From Arcobacter sp. F155 (GTDB lineage Bacteria; Campylobacterota; Campylobacteria; Campylobacterales; Arcobacteraceae), in assembly GCF_004116455.1 (NCBI RefSeq), contig NZ_PDJU01000001.1, positions 248,001-312,000 on the forward strand: 64,000 nt of DNA. Direction: 5' to 3'. A program made the position numbers and the translations under genes. Shown in pieces: positions 10,085-17,314 of the stretch. The notes beneath the pieces are model-generated. The model was not told where the DNA came from. It searched no databases and worked only from the letters and a program-made list of their open reading frames with translations. Position 1 is the stretch's first letter, and each line of letters opens with the position of its first letter.

Positions 10085-11062
10085 ATGTTTGGTAAAAAAT
10101 TAATTATTACAGGATTAGCTTCACTTGCGGTAGCTACTTCTTTATTTGGTGCAAAAGTTCATGTTTTAAAATCAACAATTGCAGAAGAAGTTTTTCAAAC
10201 ACTTGTTGTAACTGAAGTTTTAAAAAAGATGGGACATGAAGTAGTAGGTGTAAATGAAGTTAACTATGATATCGCTTTTCAAACTATTGCAAATAATGCA
10301 AATAGTGAAGATGTATACTTTTTAGCTTCAATGTGGGACCCATTACATAACTCAAAGTTAGAAGCAGTTGGTGGAGACTCTAAAATTACAAAATATAATA
10401 AGTTTATTCTAAACTGTGCTCAAGGGTATTTAATAGACAAAAAAACAGCTCAAAAACATAATATCAAATATGTAAATGATTTAAAAGACCCTAAAATAGC
10501 AAAACTTTTTGACCACGATAATGATGGAAAAGCAGATTTAAGTGGATGTAATGCAGGTTGGGGATGTGAGAAAGTTATTGAACATCAATTAGATGCTTAT
10601 GGTTTAAGAGATACTGTTGAACATAATCAAGGAGAGTATTCTGCTCTTATTGCTGATACAATTGCAAACTATAAAACTGGTAAATCAATTCTTTATTATA
10701 CGTGGACTCCATACTGGGTTTCTGGTAAGTTAGTTCCTGGTAAAGATGTTGTATTTTTACAAGTAACTCATAGTGCAAACCCAAATACAGATTCTACTAA
10801 GTTACCAAATGGTGCAGATTATGGATTTAATATTAATCATCAAAGAATCGTTGCAAATGCTAGTGTAAAAACAAATCACAAAGATATTGCAAAACTATTT
10901 AATACAATTAAAATAGATGTAAATGATATCTCTGGACAAAATATGCTTATGGCAAATGGTCAAAACAAAGAAAAAGATATTAAAAGACATGCTAAGGTTT
11001 GGTTAGAGAAAAATCAAGCAAAAATCGATTCTTGGATTAAAGAAGCTAAAGCAGCTAAATAA
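10085..11062 (+). CDS. proX: Glycine betaine/proline substrate-binding protein ProX
   Basis: The periplasmic binding protein of the importer. A signal peptide ends near ATSLFGA (residue 23), without a lipobox, so it should be free in the periplasm. Tryptophans that could form the cation-binding box lie in SMWDPLHN, NAGWGCE and YYTWTPYWV. 325 residues matches ProX. AAGGAG precedes the ATG, and only 10 bases separate it from proW. A hairpin terminator follows directly, so the operon ends here. Confidence 0.92.
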   Translation: MFGKKLIITGLASLAVATSLFGAKVHVLKSTIAEEVFQTLVVTEVLKKMGHEVVGVNEVNYDIAFQTIANNANSEDVYFLASMWDPLHNSKLEAVGGDSKITKYNKFILNCAQGYLIDKKTAQKHNIKYVNDLKDPKIAKLFDHDNDGKADLSGCNAGWGCEKVIEHQLDAYGLRDTVEHNQGEYSALIADTIANYKTGKSILYYTWTPYWVSGKLVPGKDVVFLQVTHSANPNTDSTKLPNGADYGFNINHQRIVANASVKTNHKDIAKLFNTIKIDVNDISGQNMLMANGQNKEKDIKRHAKVWLEKNQAKIDSWIKEAKAAK

Positions 11063-11066
11063 CTGA

Positions 11067-11104
11067 TTAATAGGGCTTTTTATCCCTATTAATTTCTTTT
11101 TAAA
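11067..11104 (+). terminator. Rho-independent terminator after proX
   Basis: TTAATAGGG (11067-11075) pairs perfectly with CCCTATTAA (11084-11092) across an eight-base loop and is followed by a T-rich run. It separates proVWX from the MerR gene. Confidence 0.85.
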
Positions 11105-11142
11105 TAAAAAGATTTATAATTCGTTTAAAAAAAGGATATTTA

Positions 11143-11481
11143 TTGGCTTTACTTGATAATGCTAAAGATGTTTTACCTTTAAGTAGTATTGCTGAGTTAC
11201 TAACTGCAAAAGTTAGAACACTTAAAATGTATGAAGATAAAGGTCTTTTACCTCCTAAAAAAACTCATAAAAAATTATATTCAATTAGTGATGTAAAAAT
11301 TATTGCGTTTGTTCACTATTTAGCAAGTGTTAAAAAAATAAATGCAAATGGAATTAAGTATATTACTGAAATGTTAGAGAATAACATGGATGAAAAAAAT
11401 AGAGCTGATTTCTTAGAATTAATAGAACAAAGACTAGAAAAGCTTTCTGGAGTAGATGTAACAGACGTAGAAGTTATATAA
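11143..11481 (+). CDS. MerR-family transcriptional regulator
   Basis: A 112-residue protein with an N-terminal winged helix-turn-helix: LSSIAELLTAKVRTLKMYEDKGLL followed by KKLYSISDVKIIAFVHYL (segments of about residues 14-60), then a short coiled-coil dimerisation helix. No cysteines for metal binding are seen, and it is short as in HspR-like members. The start is a TTG with AAAGGA upstream. It follows the proVWX terminator, so it is separately transcribed. Whether it binds the TGTAA-N2-TTACA sites is unknown. Confidence 0.8.
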   Translation: MALLDNAKDVLPLSSIAELLTAKVRTLKMYEDKGLLPPKKTHKKLYSISDVKIIAFVHYLASVKKINANGIKYITEMLENNMDEKNRADFLELIEQRLEKLSGVDVTDVEVI

Positions 11482-11484
11482 CTT

Positions 11485-11970
11485 CTACTTTTGATGTCCT
11501 TTTGAACTTTTTCTATTCACTAGTTCAAATATATCTTTTTTCTCAAGATTATAAGCTTTTCCAAAACCTAAAATAGCTTCCCCTGAAACAACTTCAAACT
11601 CAAAAAAACTAAAATCTTTCATATCTTTTAACATAGAAACAGTACTTCCATGTTTATCTTCAAATAAAGAGATTAATTCATTAAATTCATCTGTGTCTCG
11701 AGATAGCTTTTTTGTAGAACATTGATAAACAACTCTTTTTCTAGCAAAAATATTTTCACAACTTTGTTCATCTTCAATAAAAAAGATTGAGCTATTTTTA
11801 TTTTTTGTTAGATTATGTGAGTGTTTAGCCATAGTACTAAGGTAAACGTAAAACTTATTGTCTTTTAGTATAAATGGAGCATAACTTGTAAATGGTAAGT
11901 TATGCTCATCTAATGAAGAGATTACTAAACTTTTGAATTCAGAAAGGAACTCTTTTATGCTTCTTTCGAT
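11485..11970 (-). CDS. HugZ-like haem/flavin split-barrel protein with apparent non-standard start
   Basis: The pyridoxamine-5'-phosphate oxidase-like fold of HugZ, used in haem iron utilisation. The C-terminal part (ATG at 11832) is incomplete; the same frame upstream codes for a typical family N-terminus, EFLSEFKSLVISSLDEHNLP then FTSYAPF and FYVYLSTMAKHSHNL. No ATG, GTG or TTG exists between the upstream stop and residue STM. The best candidate is an ATC at 11970 with AAAGGA about six bases before it, giving 161 residues. An ATA at 11958 is the alternative. It overlaps the end of the CNNM gene. A frameshift or sequencing error upstream is the other explanation. Confidence 0.7.
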   Translation of the reverse strand: MERSIKEFLSEFKSLVISSLDEHNLPFTSYAPFILKDNKFYVYLSTMAKHSHNLTKNKNSSIFFIEDEQSCENIFARKRVVYQCSTKKLSRDTDEFNELISLFEDKHGSTVSMLKDMKDFSFFEFEVVSGEAILGFGKAYNLEKKDIFELVNRKSSKGHQK

Positions 11971-13004
11971 GCTCTTTCCTTTCTTTTTGCTTTCATTTTG
12001 TTTAATGCAAGTCTTCTCATATCTGCAGTTGTATCAAGCTCATCCATGATTTCTAAACCAAGAAGAGTTTCAATACAATCTTCTAAAGTAATAATACCTT
12101 CTGTTTGGTCATAGTTATCAAGAACAATAAACATATGCTCTTTTTTCTGAATGAACTTGCTAAGTGCTTTTCCTACAGGAATATTCTCATTTAATGCAAA
12201 AACAGGTTTCATAATAGATTCCATTGTTGCACTTTTATCTCTAATAGCTTGTTTGAAAAGCTTTTTAGTAAGAACTACCCCTACAATATTGTCAACTGTT
12301 TCATCATATATTGGAACTCTTGAAAACTTATAAGTTCTTTTATCTTCTAAAATATCTTTTATGATAGAGTCTTTATTAATTGCATACATAACTGATCTTG
12401 GTGTTAAAATATCTTTGATTTTAATGTCATTTAATGTTAGAGTATTCTCAATAATATCTGACTCTAAATCTCCAATAACACCTTCTTCTTCACTTAATAA
12501 AGTCGTGTGAATTAACTCTTCTCTAGAAATTGAATCGCTGTTGTCTTTTCCTTTTATCTTTTTAGTAACAAACTGAGTTGCTACAATAATAGGATAAGTA
12601 ATAATTACAAAGAACTTAATAATTCTTGCAGCAACAGGAGCTAATTGTTTCCAATAAACTGCACCAATTGTTTTAGGAATGATTTCTGCAAAGAATAAAA
12701 TTGCAAATGTTAGTACCACTGATACAATCATTACTAATGTTTTGTCACCGCTGAATACATTTTGTGCTTGTACACCAATCGCAGTAGCACCTAAAGTGTT
12801 TGCAATAGTGTTAAGAATTAAAATTGAAGCAATCGAACTGTCAATATCTGTTTTTAAAGTCTTAAGAAGTTTACCTGCGTCAGGATTTTTTTCTTCTAAA
12901 ACAGAAATATACGAAAAGTTAGTTGAAAGAATCACAGACTCTAAAACTGAACATAAAAAAGAAACGCCAATTACGGCTATAAAGAGGATAATTAAAAGTT
13001 CCAT
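11955..13004 (-). CDS. CNNM-domain (DUF21) membrane protein with CBS pair, HlyC/CorC family
   Basis: The family is linked to Mg2+/Co2+ or divalent cation transport. The N-terminal half has four hydrophobic helices of the DUF21 domain, including the FFAEIIPKTIGA motif. Then comes a linker with EEGVIGDLESDIIENTLTLND and two CBS domains (about residues 195-320). The usual C-terminal CorC_HlyC domain is absent, so this is a short form. AAAGG sits seven bases before the ATG. It may be preceded by a leader peptide and structured leader (12992-13067). Confidence 0.85.
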   Translation of the reverse strand: MELLIILFIAVIGVSFLCSVLESVILSTNFSYISVLEEKNPDAGKLLKTLKTDIDSSIASILILNTIANTLGATAIGVQAQNVFSGDKTLVMIVSVVLTFAILFFAEIIPKTIGAVYWKQLAPVAARIIKFFVIITYPIIVATQFVTKKIKGKDNSDSISREELIHTTLLSEEEGVIGDLESDIIENTLTLNDIKIKDILTPRSVMYAINKDSIIKDILEDKRTYKFSRVPIYDETVDNIVGVVLTKKLFKQAIRDKSATMESIMKPVFALNENIPVGKALSKFIQKKEHMFIVLDNYDQTEGIITLEDCIETLLGLEIMDELDTTADMRRLALNKMKAKRKERASKEA

Positions 13005-13054
13005 TTTGAACCTTTAAACTGTAGTAAGCTACGCCTCTGGGAACTATCTTCCAA
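12992..13054 (-). CDS. Candidate 20-residue leader peptide overlapping the CNNM start
   Basis: A TTG at 13054 has AAAGGAG (13061-13067) six bases upstream and opens a 20-codon frame, MEDSSQRRSLLQ then FKGSKWNF, that stops inside the CNNM gene. The same RNA can form GTAG-CTTA-CTAC and GGAA/TTCC hairpins, and AGTAA can pair with TTACT instead. The strong ribosome site 60 bases before the CNNM ATG has no other user. It is a prediction from position and signals only. Confidence 0.35.
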   Translation of the reverse strand: MEDSSQRRSLLQFKGSKWNF

Positions 13055-13179
13055 TAATTACTCCTTTGTTTGATTAAAATTAACAGCATATAATACCAAA
13101 ATATATCTTTAAAGTATTCTTTTTTGACAAAAATTCAAAATTTTTTGTATAATTAGTTATATGCAATGAGGAGGCAATC

Positions 13180-13542
13180 ATGGAATATGGATTAATCCCA
13201 AAAATTGACCAAGCTGCTCAGAATAATCAATTATTAGTTCAGCAGGTTCAACCTTCTAATGAAATTGCAAAACTTAAAGAAGGAAACGAACCTAAAGAGG
13301 TTATTCGTGAAGAGTTCTTAAAAGCAAAAGAGAGTGAAGAAACTTCTTCAACAGACGTAAAAGTTAACTCTGTACCGTATCAAGAAGTTGTCCTTACAAA
13401 TTTAAACTTTGGTTTTAATAACCAATCAAAAGATTTTTATGTAAAAGCTATAAGAGGTGAGGCTGAAAATCAGTATCCTACTGATGAGATGATGAGATTA
13501 AAAGCCTACTTGATTTCTCAAGCCAAAGAAGAAACAGCTTAA
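13180..13542 (+). CDS. Small conserved protein of unknown function
   Basis: A 120-residue soluble protein preceded by a perfect AGGAGG. The first 60 residues are Gln/Glu/Lys-rich and probably disordered. The C-terminal part, with NFGFNNQSKDFYVKAIRG and ENQYPTDEMMRLKAYL, looks like the conserved domain. I do not recognise a function; small proteins of this style in the phylum are often flagellum-associated, but nothing here proves it. It converges on uvrA with a shared terminator. Confidence 0.7.
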   Translation: MEYGLIPKIDQAAQNNQLLVQQVQPSNEIAKLKEGNEPKEVIREEFLKAKESEETSSTDVKVNSVPYQEVVLTNLNFGFNNQSKDFYVKAIRGEAENQYPTDEMMRLKAYLISQAKEETA

Positions 13543-13571
13543 GAAGCTGTATAAGCTTCAAGCTGTTTCTT
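13529..13571. terminator. Bidirectional terminator between the small gene and uvrA
   Basis: AAGAAACAGCTT (13529-13540) and AAGCTGTTTCTT (13560-13571) are perfect 12-bp inverted arms; an inner GAAGCT/AGCTTC pair extends the stem. The left arm covers the end of the small gene, so one hairpin serves both convergent genes. Confidence 0.7.
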
Positions 13572-13574
13572 ATA

Positions 13575-16388
13575 TTAAGAGTTTATCTCTTTATCTAAAT
13601 AATATCCAGTATATGATTTTGTTTTTTTATGGTTTGCTGCTAGTTGTTCTGGTGTCCCTTCTGCAACAATTTGTCCACCTTTACTACCACCTTCAGGACC
13701 CATATCAATAACCCAGTCAGAGTTTTTGATAATATCAAGGTTGTGCTCAATAACTAATACCGAGTTTCCTACTTCAACTAAGTGGTGTAATACTTTTGTC
13801 AGTCTATCAACATCGGCAAAGTGTAAACCAGTAGTTGGTTCATCTAGTACATAAAGAGTATTTCCAGTGTCTTTTTTACTTAACTCTTTTGACAGTTTGA
13901 TTCTTTGAGCTTCTCCACCTGAAAGTGTAACTGCATTTTGTCCTAAAGTAATATATCCAAGTCCAACATCTGATAGTGTTTGTAATTTTGCTTTTATTTT
14001 AGGCACTTTTACAAAGAATTCTAAAGCTTCATCTACACTCATATTAAGTACATCAGAGATATTTTTACCTTTGTATAAAATCTCTAAAGTTTGTGCATTA
14101 TATCTTCTACCTTGGCAATCATCACATTTAACCATGATATCTGGTAAGAAGTGCATCTCAATTTTGATTTCACCTTCACCTTGGCACTTCTCACATCTTC
14201 CACCTTTTACATTAAATGAGAATCTACCAATTTTGTATCCTCTAAGGCTTGCTTCTTTAGTTTTAGAAAATAGTGTTCTAATCTCATCCATTAAACCTGT
14301 ATATGTCGCTGGGTTACTTCTTGGTGTTCTTCCAATAGGTGATTGGTCAAGGTAAATAACTTTATCAAGCTTTTCTAATCCTTCAATCTCTACTCCATCA
14401 ATTTTCTTAACTTTTTTTGCATGGTTTAATAACTCTTTTGCAACAGGAAGTAGGGTTTGTAAAATAAGTGAAGATTTACCAGAACCAGAAACACCTGTAA
14501 TTGATACAAGATTCTTAAGAGGAAGTTCAACACTTAGATTCTCAATATTATTGATATTTACATTATGAATTTTAATAAACTCTTCTTGTGGTCTATTGTG
14601 TAGATAATCAATTTTCTTTTTACCACTTACATATTGAGCAGTTAAAGTTTTAGCTTTGTTCATCTGTTTTAATGTTCCAGCAAAAACAATTTCTCCACCA
14701 AATTTACCTGCATTTGGACCAATATCTACAATATAATCTGCAGCTTCAATAGTCTCTTTATCATGCTCAACTACAATTACTGTATTACCTTTTTCTTGCA
14801 AGGCTTTTAGTGTTTTGATAAGTTTACTTGTATCTCTTTCATGTAAACCAATTGATGGCTCATCAAGCACATACATAACTCCTGTAAGTCCTGAACCAAT
14901 TTGTGAGGCAACTCTAATTCTTTGAGCTTCTCCACCTGAAATTGTTCTTGCATCTCTTCCTAAAGTTATATATCCTAAACCTACATCATATAAGAAGAAG
15001 ATTCTCTCTTTTATCTCTTTTAAAATAGGAGCTGAAATCATCTTTTCTTGGTCAGAGAAGTATTCAAAGTTTTTTTCATCTTGGAAAAACTTGTGTGCTT
15101 CTTCAATTGGTTTATTTATAACATCTGCAATAGTTTTATTTGCTACAAAAACACTTTGAGCTGAAGGCTTAAGTCTATTTCCTCCACAGTCTGAACAAAC
15201 TTTTTCAGTCATAAATTCAGCCATCTCTTTTTCATCTTTAATCATGTCATAGGCAATTTTTACAATACCTTCCCACTTTCTAGTTAGACTATGTCTTTTC
15301 CAAGTGAACTTAGCTTCTTCAACTCCACCATGTAAAATTGATTTTTGTTGATGTTCTGGTAACTCTTTAAATGGAATAGTTATATCAATACCTGCACCTT
15401 CACAATAAGCCATAAGCATCTTGAAGTAATAACCTTTATTAAAGCCATAAATAATTTTAATAGCTCCATCTTCTAGTGGTAGCTCATCATTTACTACTTT
15501 TTTCATATCTAAAGCATATCTAATACCTAAACCATCACAAGAAGAACAAGCACCTTTTGGTGAGTTAAAAGAGAATGATAAAGGTTCTAATGGCTCAAAA
15601 GATATTTTACAATCAAAACAAGCCATATGTTCAGAGTAGTGAATGTGTTTTTCTGTTCCAACTTGCTCATGGTTCATAACTTCAACTTCAAGTTCCCCAA
15701 AAGACTCTTTTAAACCCTTTTCAACATCTTGAGCGATTCTGTCTTTATTTTCCTCTTTTACTACAACTCTATCTATTACAACTTTGATTGTGTGCATTTT
15801 GTTTTTTTCTAGCTCAATATCTTCATCAAGTCTAGCCATAACACCATCAATCATAGCTCTTACATAACCTTTACCTCTTAATGATTCTAGTAAGTCTGCA
15901 AAGGTTCCTTTTTTTCTATTGATTAATGGAGCTAAGATAACAATTTTTGAGTTATCTGGTAGTTTTAATACTTGTTCAATAACATCAGAAGCTGACATTT
16001 GAGAAATAGGTTCTCCACATTTATGACAGTGTTGTTTTCCTACTCTTGCATATAAAAGTCTAAAGTAATCATATACTTCAGTAATAGTACCAACTGTAGA
16101 CCTTGGGTTTTTAGAAGTTGTTTTTTGATCAATAGCAATTGCAGGTGTTAAACCTTCTATTCTTTCAACATCAGGTTTTCCTACTTTATCTAAGAATTGT
16201 CTAGCATAAGCAGAAAGTGATTCAATATATCTTCTTTGACCTTCAGCATATAAAGTATCAAAAGCTAAAGTAGACTTACCAGAACCAGAAAGTCCAGTGA
16301 AAACTACTAATTTATTTTTCGGAATCTCTAAATTTATATTTTTTAAATTATTTTCTTTGGCATTAAATATTTTGATTTTATCTTGCAT
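13575..16388 (-). CDS. uvrA: Excinuclease ABC subunit A
   Basis: The damage-recognition ATPase of nucleotide excision repair. It has two ABC modules: Walker [13 protein letters not shown] near residue 32 and GVSGSGKSSL near 640, each with a signature (TISGGEAQRI and TLSGGEAQRI) and Walker B/D-loop (VLDEPSIGLH, VLDEPTTGLH). Zinc-binding cysteine pairs are seen in CHKCGEPI, CFDCK...CSSCDG and CEKCQGEGE...CDDCQG. 937 residues is full length. The promoter lies at 16423-16428. Confidence 0.98.
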   Translation of the reverse strand: MQDKIKIFNAKENNLKNINLEIPKNKLVVFTGLSGSGKSTLAFDTLYAEGQRRYIESLSAYARQFLDKVGKPDVERIEGLTPAIAIDQKTTSKNPRSTVGTITEVYDYFRLLYARVGKQHCHKCGEPISQMSASDVIEQVLKLPDNSKIVILAPLINRKKGTFADLLESLRGKGYVRAMIDGVMARLDEDIELEKNKMHTIKVVIDRVVVKEENKDRIAQDVEKGLKESFGELEVEVMNHEQVGTEKHIHYSEHMACFDCKISFEPLEPLSFSFNSPKGACSSCDGLGIRYALDMKKVVNDELPLEDGAIKIIYGFNKGYYFKMLMAYCEGAGIDITIPFKELPEHQQKSILHGGVEEAKFTWKRHSLTRKWEGIVKIAYDMIKDEKEMAEFMTEKVCSDCGGNRLKPSAQSVFVANKTIADVINKPIEEAHKFFQDEKNFEYFSDQEKMISAPILKEIKERIFFLYDVGLGYITLGRDARTISGGEAQRIRVASQIGSGLTGVMYVLDEPSIGLHERDTSKLIKTLKALQEKGNTVIVVEHDKETIEAADYIVDIGPNAGKFGGEIVFAGTLKQMNKAKTLTAQYVSGKKKIDYLHNRPQEEFIKIHNVNINNIENLSVELPLKNLVSITGVSGSGKSSLILQTLLPVAKELLNHAKKVKKIDGVEIEGLEKLDKVIYLDQSPIGRTPRSNPATYTGLMDEIRTLFSKTKEASLRGYKIGRFSFNVKGGRCEKCQGEGEIKIEMHFLPDIMVKCDDCQGRRYNAQTLEILYKGKNISDVLNMSVDEALEFFVKVPKIKAKLQTLSDVGLGYITLGQNAVTLSGGEAQRIKLSKELSKKDTGNTLYVLDEPTTGLHFADVDRLTKVLHHLVEVGNSVLVIEHNLDIIKNSDWVIDMGPEGGSKGGQIVAEGTPEQLAANHKKTKSYTGYYLDKEINS

Positions 16389-16422
16389 AGTATTCCAATA
16401 TCCGTTAAATTTTTAAGTGGGC

Positions 16423-16428
16423 ATTATA
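16423..16428 (-). promoter_or_regulatory. Extended -10 promoter of uvrA
   Basis: On the minus strand TTTGGTATAATGCC carries a perfect TATAAT box, 35 bp upstream of the uvrA ATG. Confidence 0.6.
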
Positions 16429-16537
16429 CCAAATAAAAATGAAACTAGATATAGATAAAATGTTAGTTAATAAAATTTCTCTCTTCTTTAGGTTAAAGTA
16501 ATTATTATATAGATTATTTCTCTCTTAGGAAGTTATT

Positions 16538-17251
16538 ATGACATATATTATTGGTGATGTTCACGGTGAGTTTGATGATTTAATACTATTGGCTAAAAAA
16601 CTTCCTATACATAGTGAACTTATGTTTGTAGGTGATATTGTTGATAGGGGTGCAAAATCAAATGAAGTAATAAAGTATATACGAGATAATAAATACAAAT
16701 GTGTATTAGGAAATCATGAAAAGATGATGATTGATTACAGTAAATACTTTATAAAAGAGTATCCTAATATTCCATTTACAGGTTTTGTAGATACTTGGAT
16801 AAAAAATGGAGGTAAAGAGACTTTAGAGTCATATAACTTAATAGCAGTAGACAAATATGATGGAAAACTAATTTGTAATAAAAATGATGAAGGATTTGAT
16901 CAATACAAAGAAGACATTAAATGGTTAAAGACTTTACCTTTATATATAAAACTAAATGAAAATAAAAATAATAAGCCAATAGTTATATCCCATGCTTCTT
17001 TTGCAGATGTTTGGCATTTAGCAGAGTTTGATATGAACCAAGAGATAGTAGAACAATATGCTTTATGGAATAGAAAGCCTCCCAAAGAAGATTGTACTAT
17101 TTTTAATATATATGGACATACTCCTATTTCCAAAGTAGATACAAGTAAACACTATATAAATGTAGATACTGGATGTTGTTACAAAAAAGAAGAAGCTTTG
17201 GGTAAGTTAAGTGCATATTGTATAGAAACAAATGAAGTCATATCTGTCTAA
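16538..17251 (+). CDS. Metallophosphoesterase, PrpE/ApaH-like serine/threonine phosphatase family
   Basis: A calcineurin-like phosphoesterase with the complete metal-site motifs: GDVHGEFDD (residues 7-15), FVGDIVDRG, VLGNHEKMM, then ISHASF and IYGHTPIS. This order is that of the phosphoprotein phosphatase / diadenosine tetraphosphatase group. 237 residues fits. AGGAAG precedes the ATG. Whether the substrate is a dinucleotide or a phosphoprotein cannot be decided. It lies upstream of the aconitase homologue on the same strand, 63 bp apart. Confidence 0.85.
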   Translation: MTYIIGDVHGEFDDLILLAKKLPIHSELMFVGDIVDRGAKSNEVIKYIRDNKYKCVLGNHEKMMIDYSKYFIKEYPNIPFTGFVDTWIKNGGKETLESYNLIAVDKYDGKLICNKNDEGFDQYKEDIKWLKTLPLYIKLNENKNNKPIVISHASFADVWHLAEFDMNQEIVEQYALWNRKPPKEDCTIFNIYGHTPISKVDTSKHYINVDTGCCYKKEEALGKLSAYCIETNEVISV

Positions 17252-17314
17252 CTAGTTTTTTAATACTTTTGATTATAATAGTAATATATTATTGTTATAT
17301 TAGGGAAAAAAGAG

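Noticed and set aside
13005-13070. yybP-ykoY-type manganese riboswitch upstream of the CNNM gene
   Set aside because: AAAGGAGTA resembles part of the consensus, but the paired 3' part and the second conserved loop are not found.
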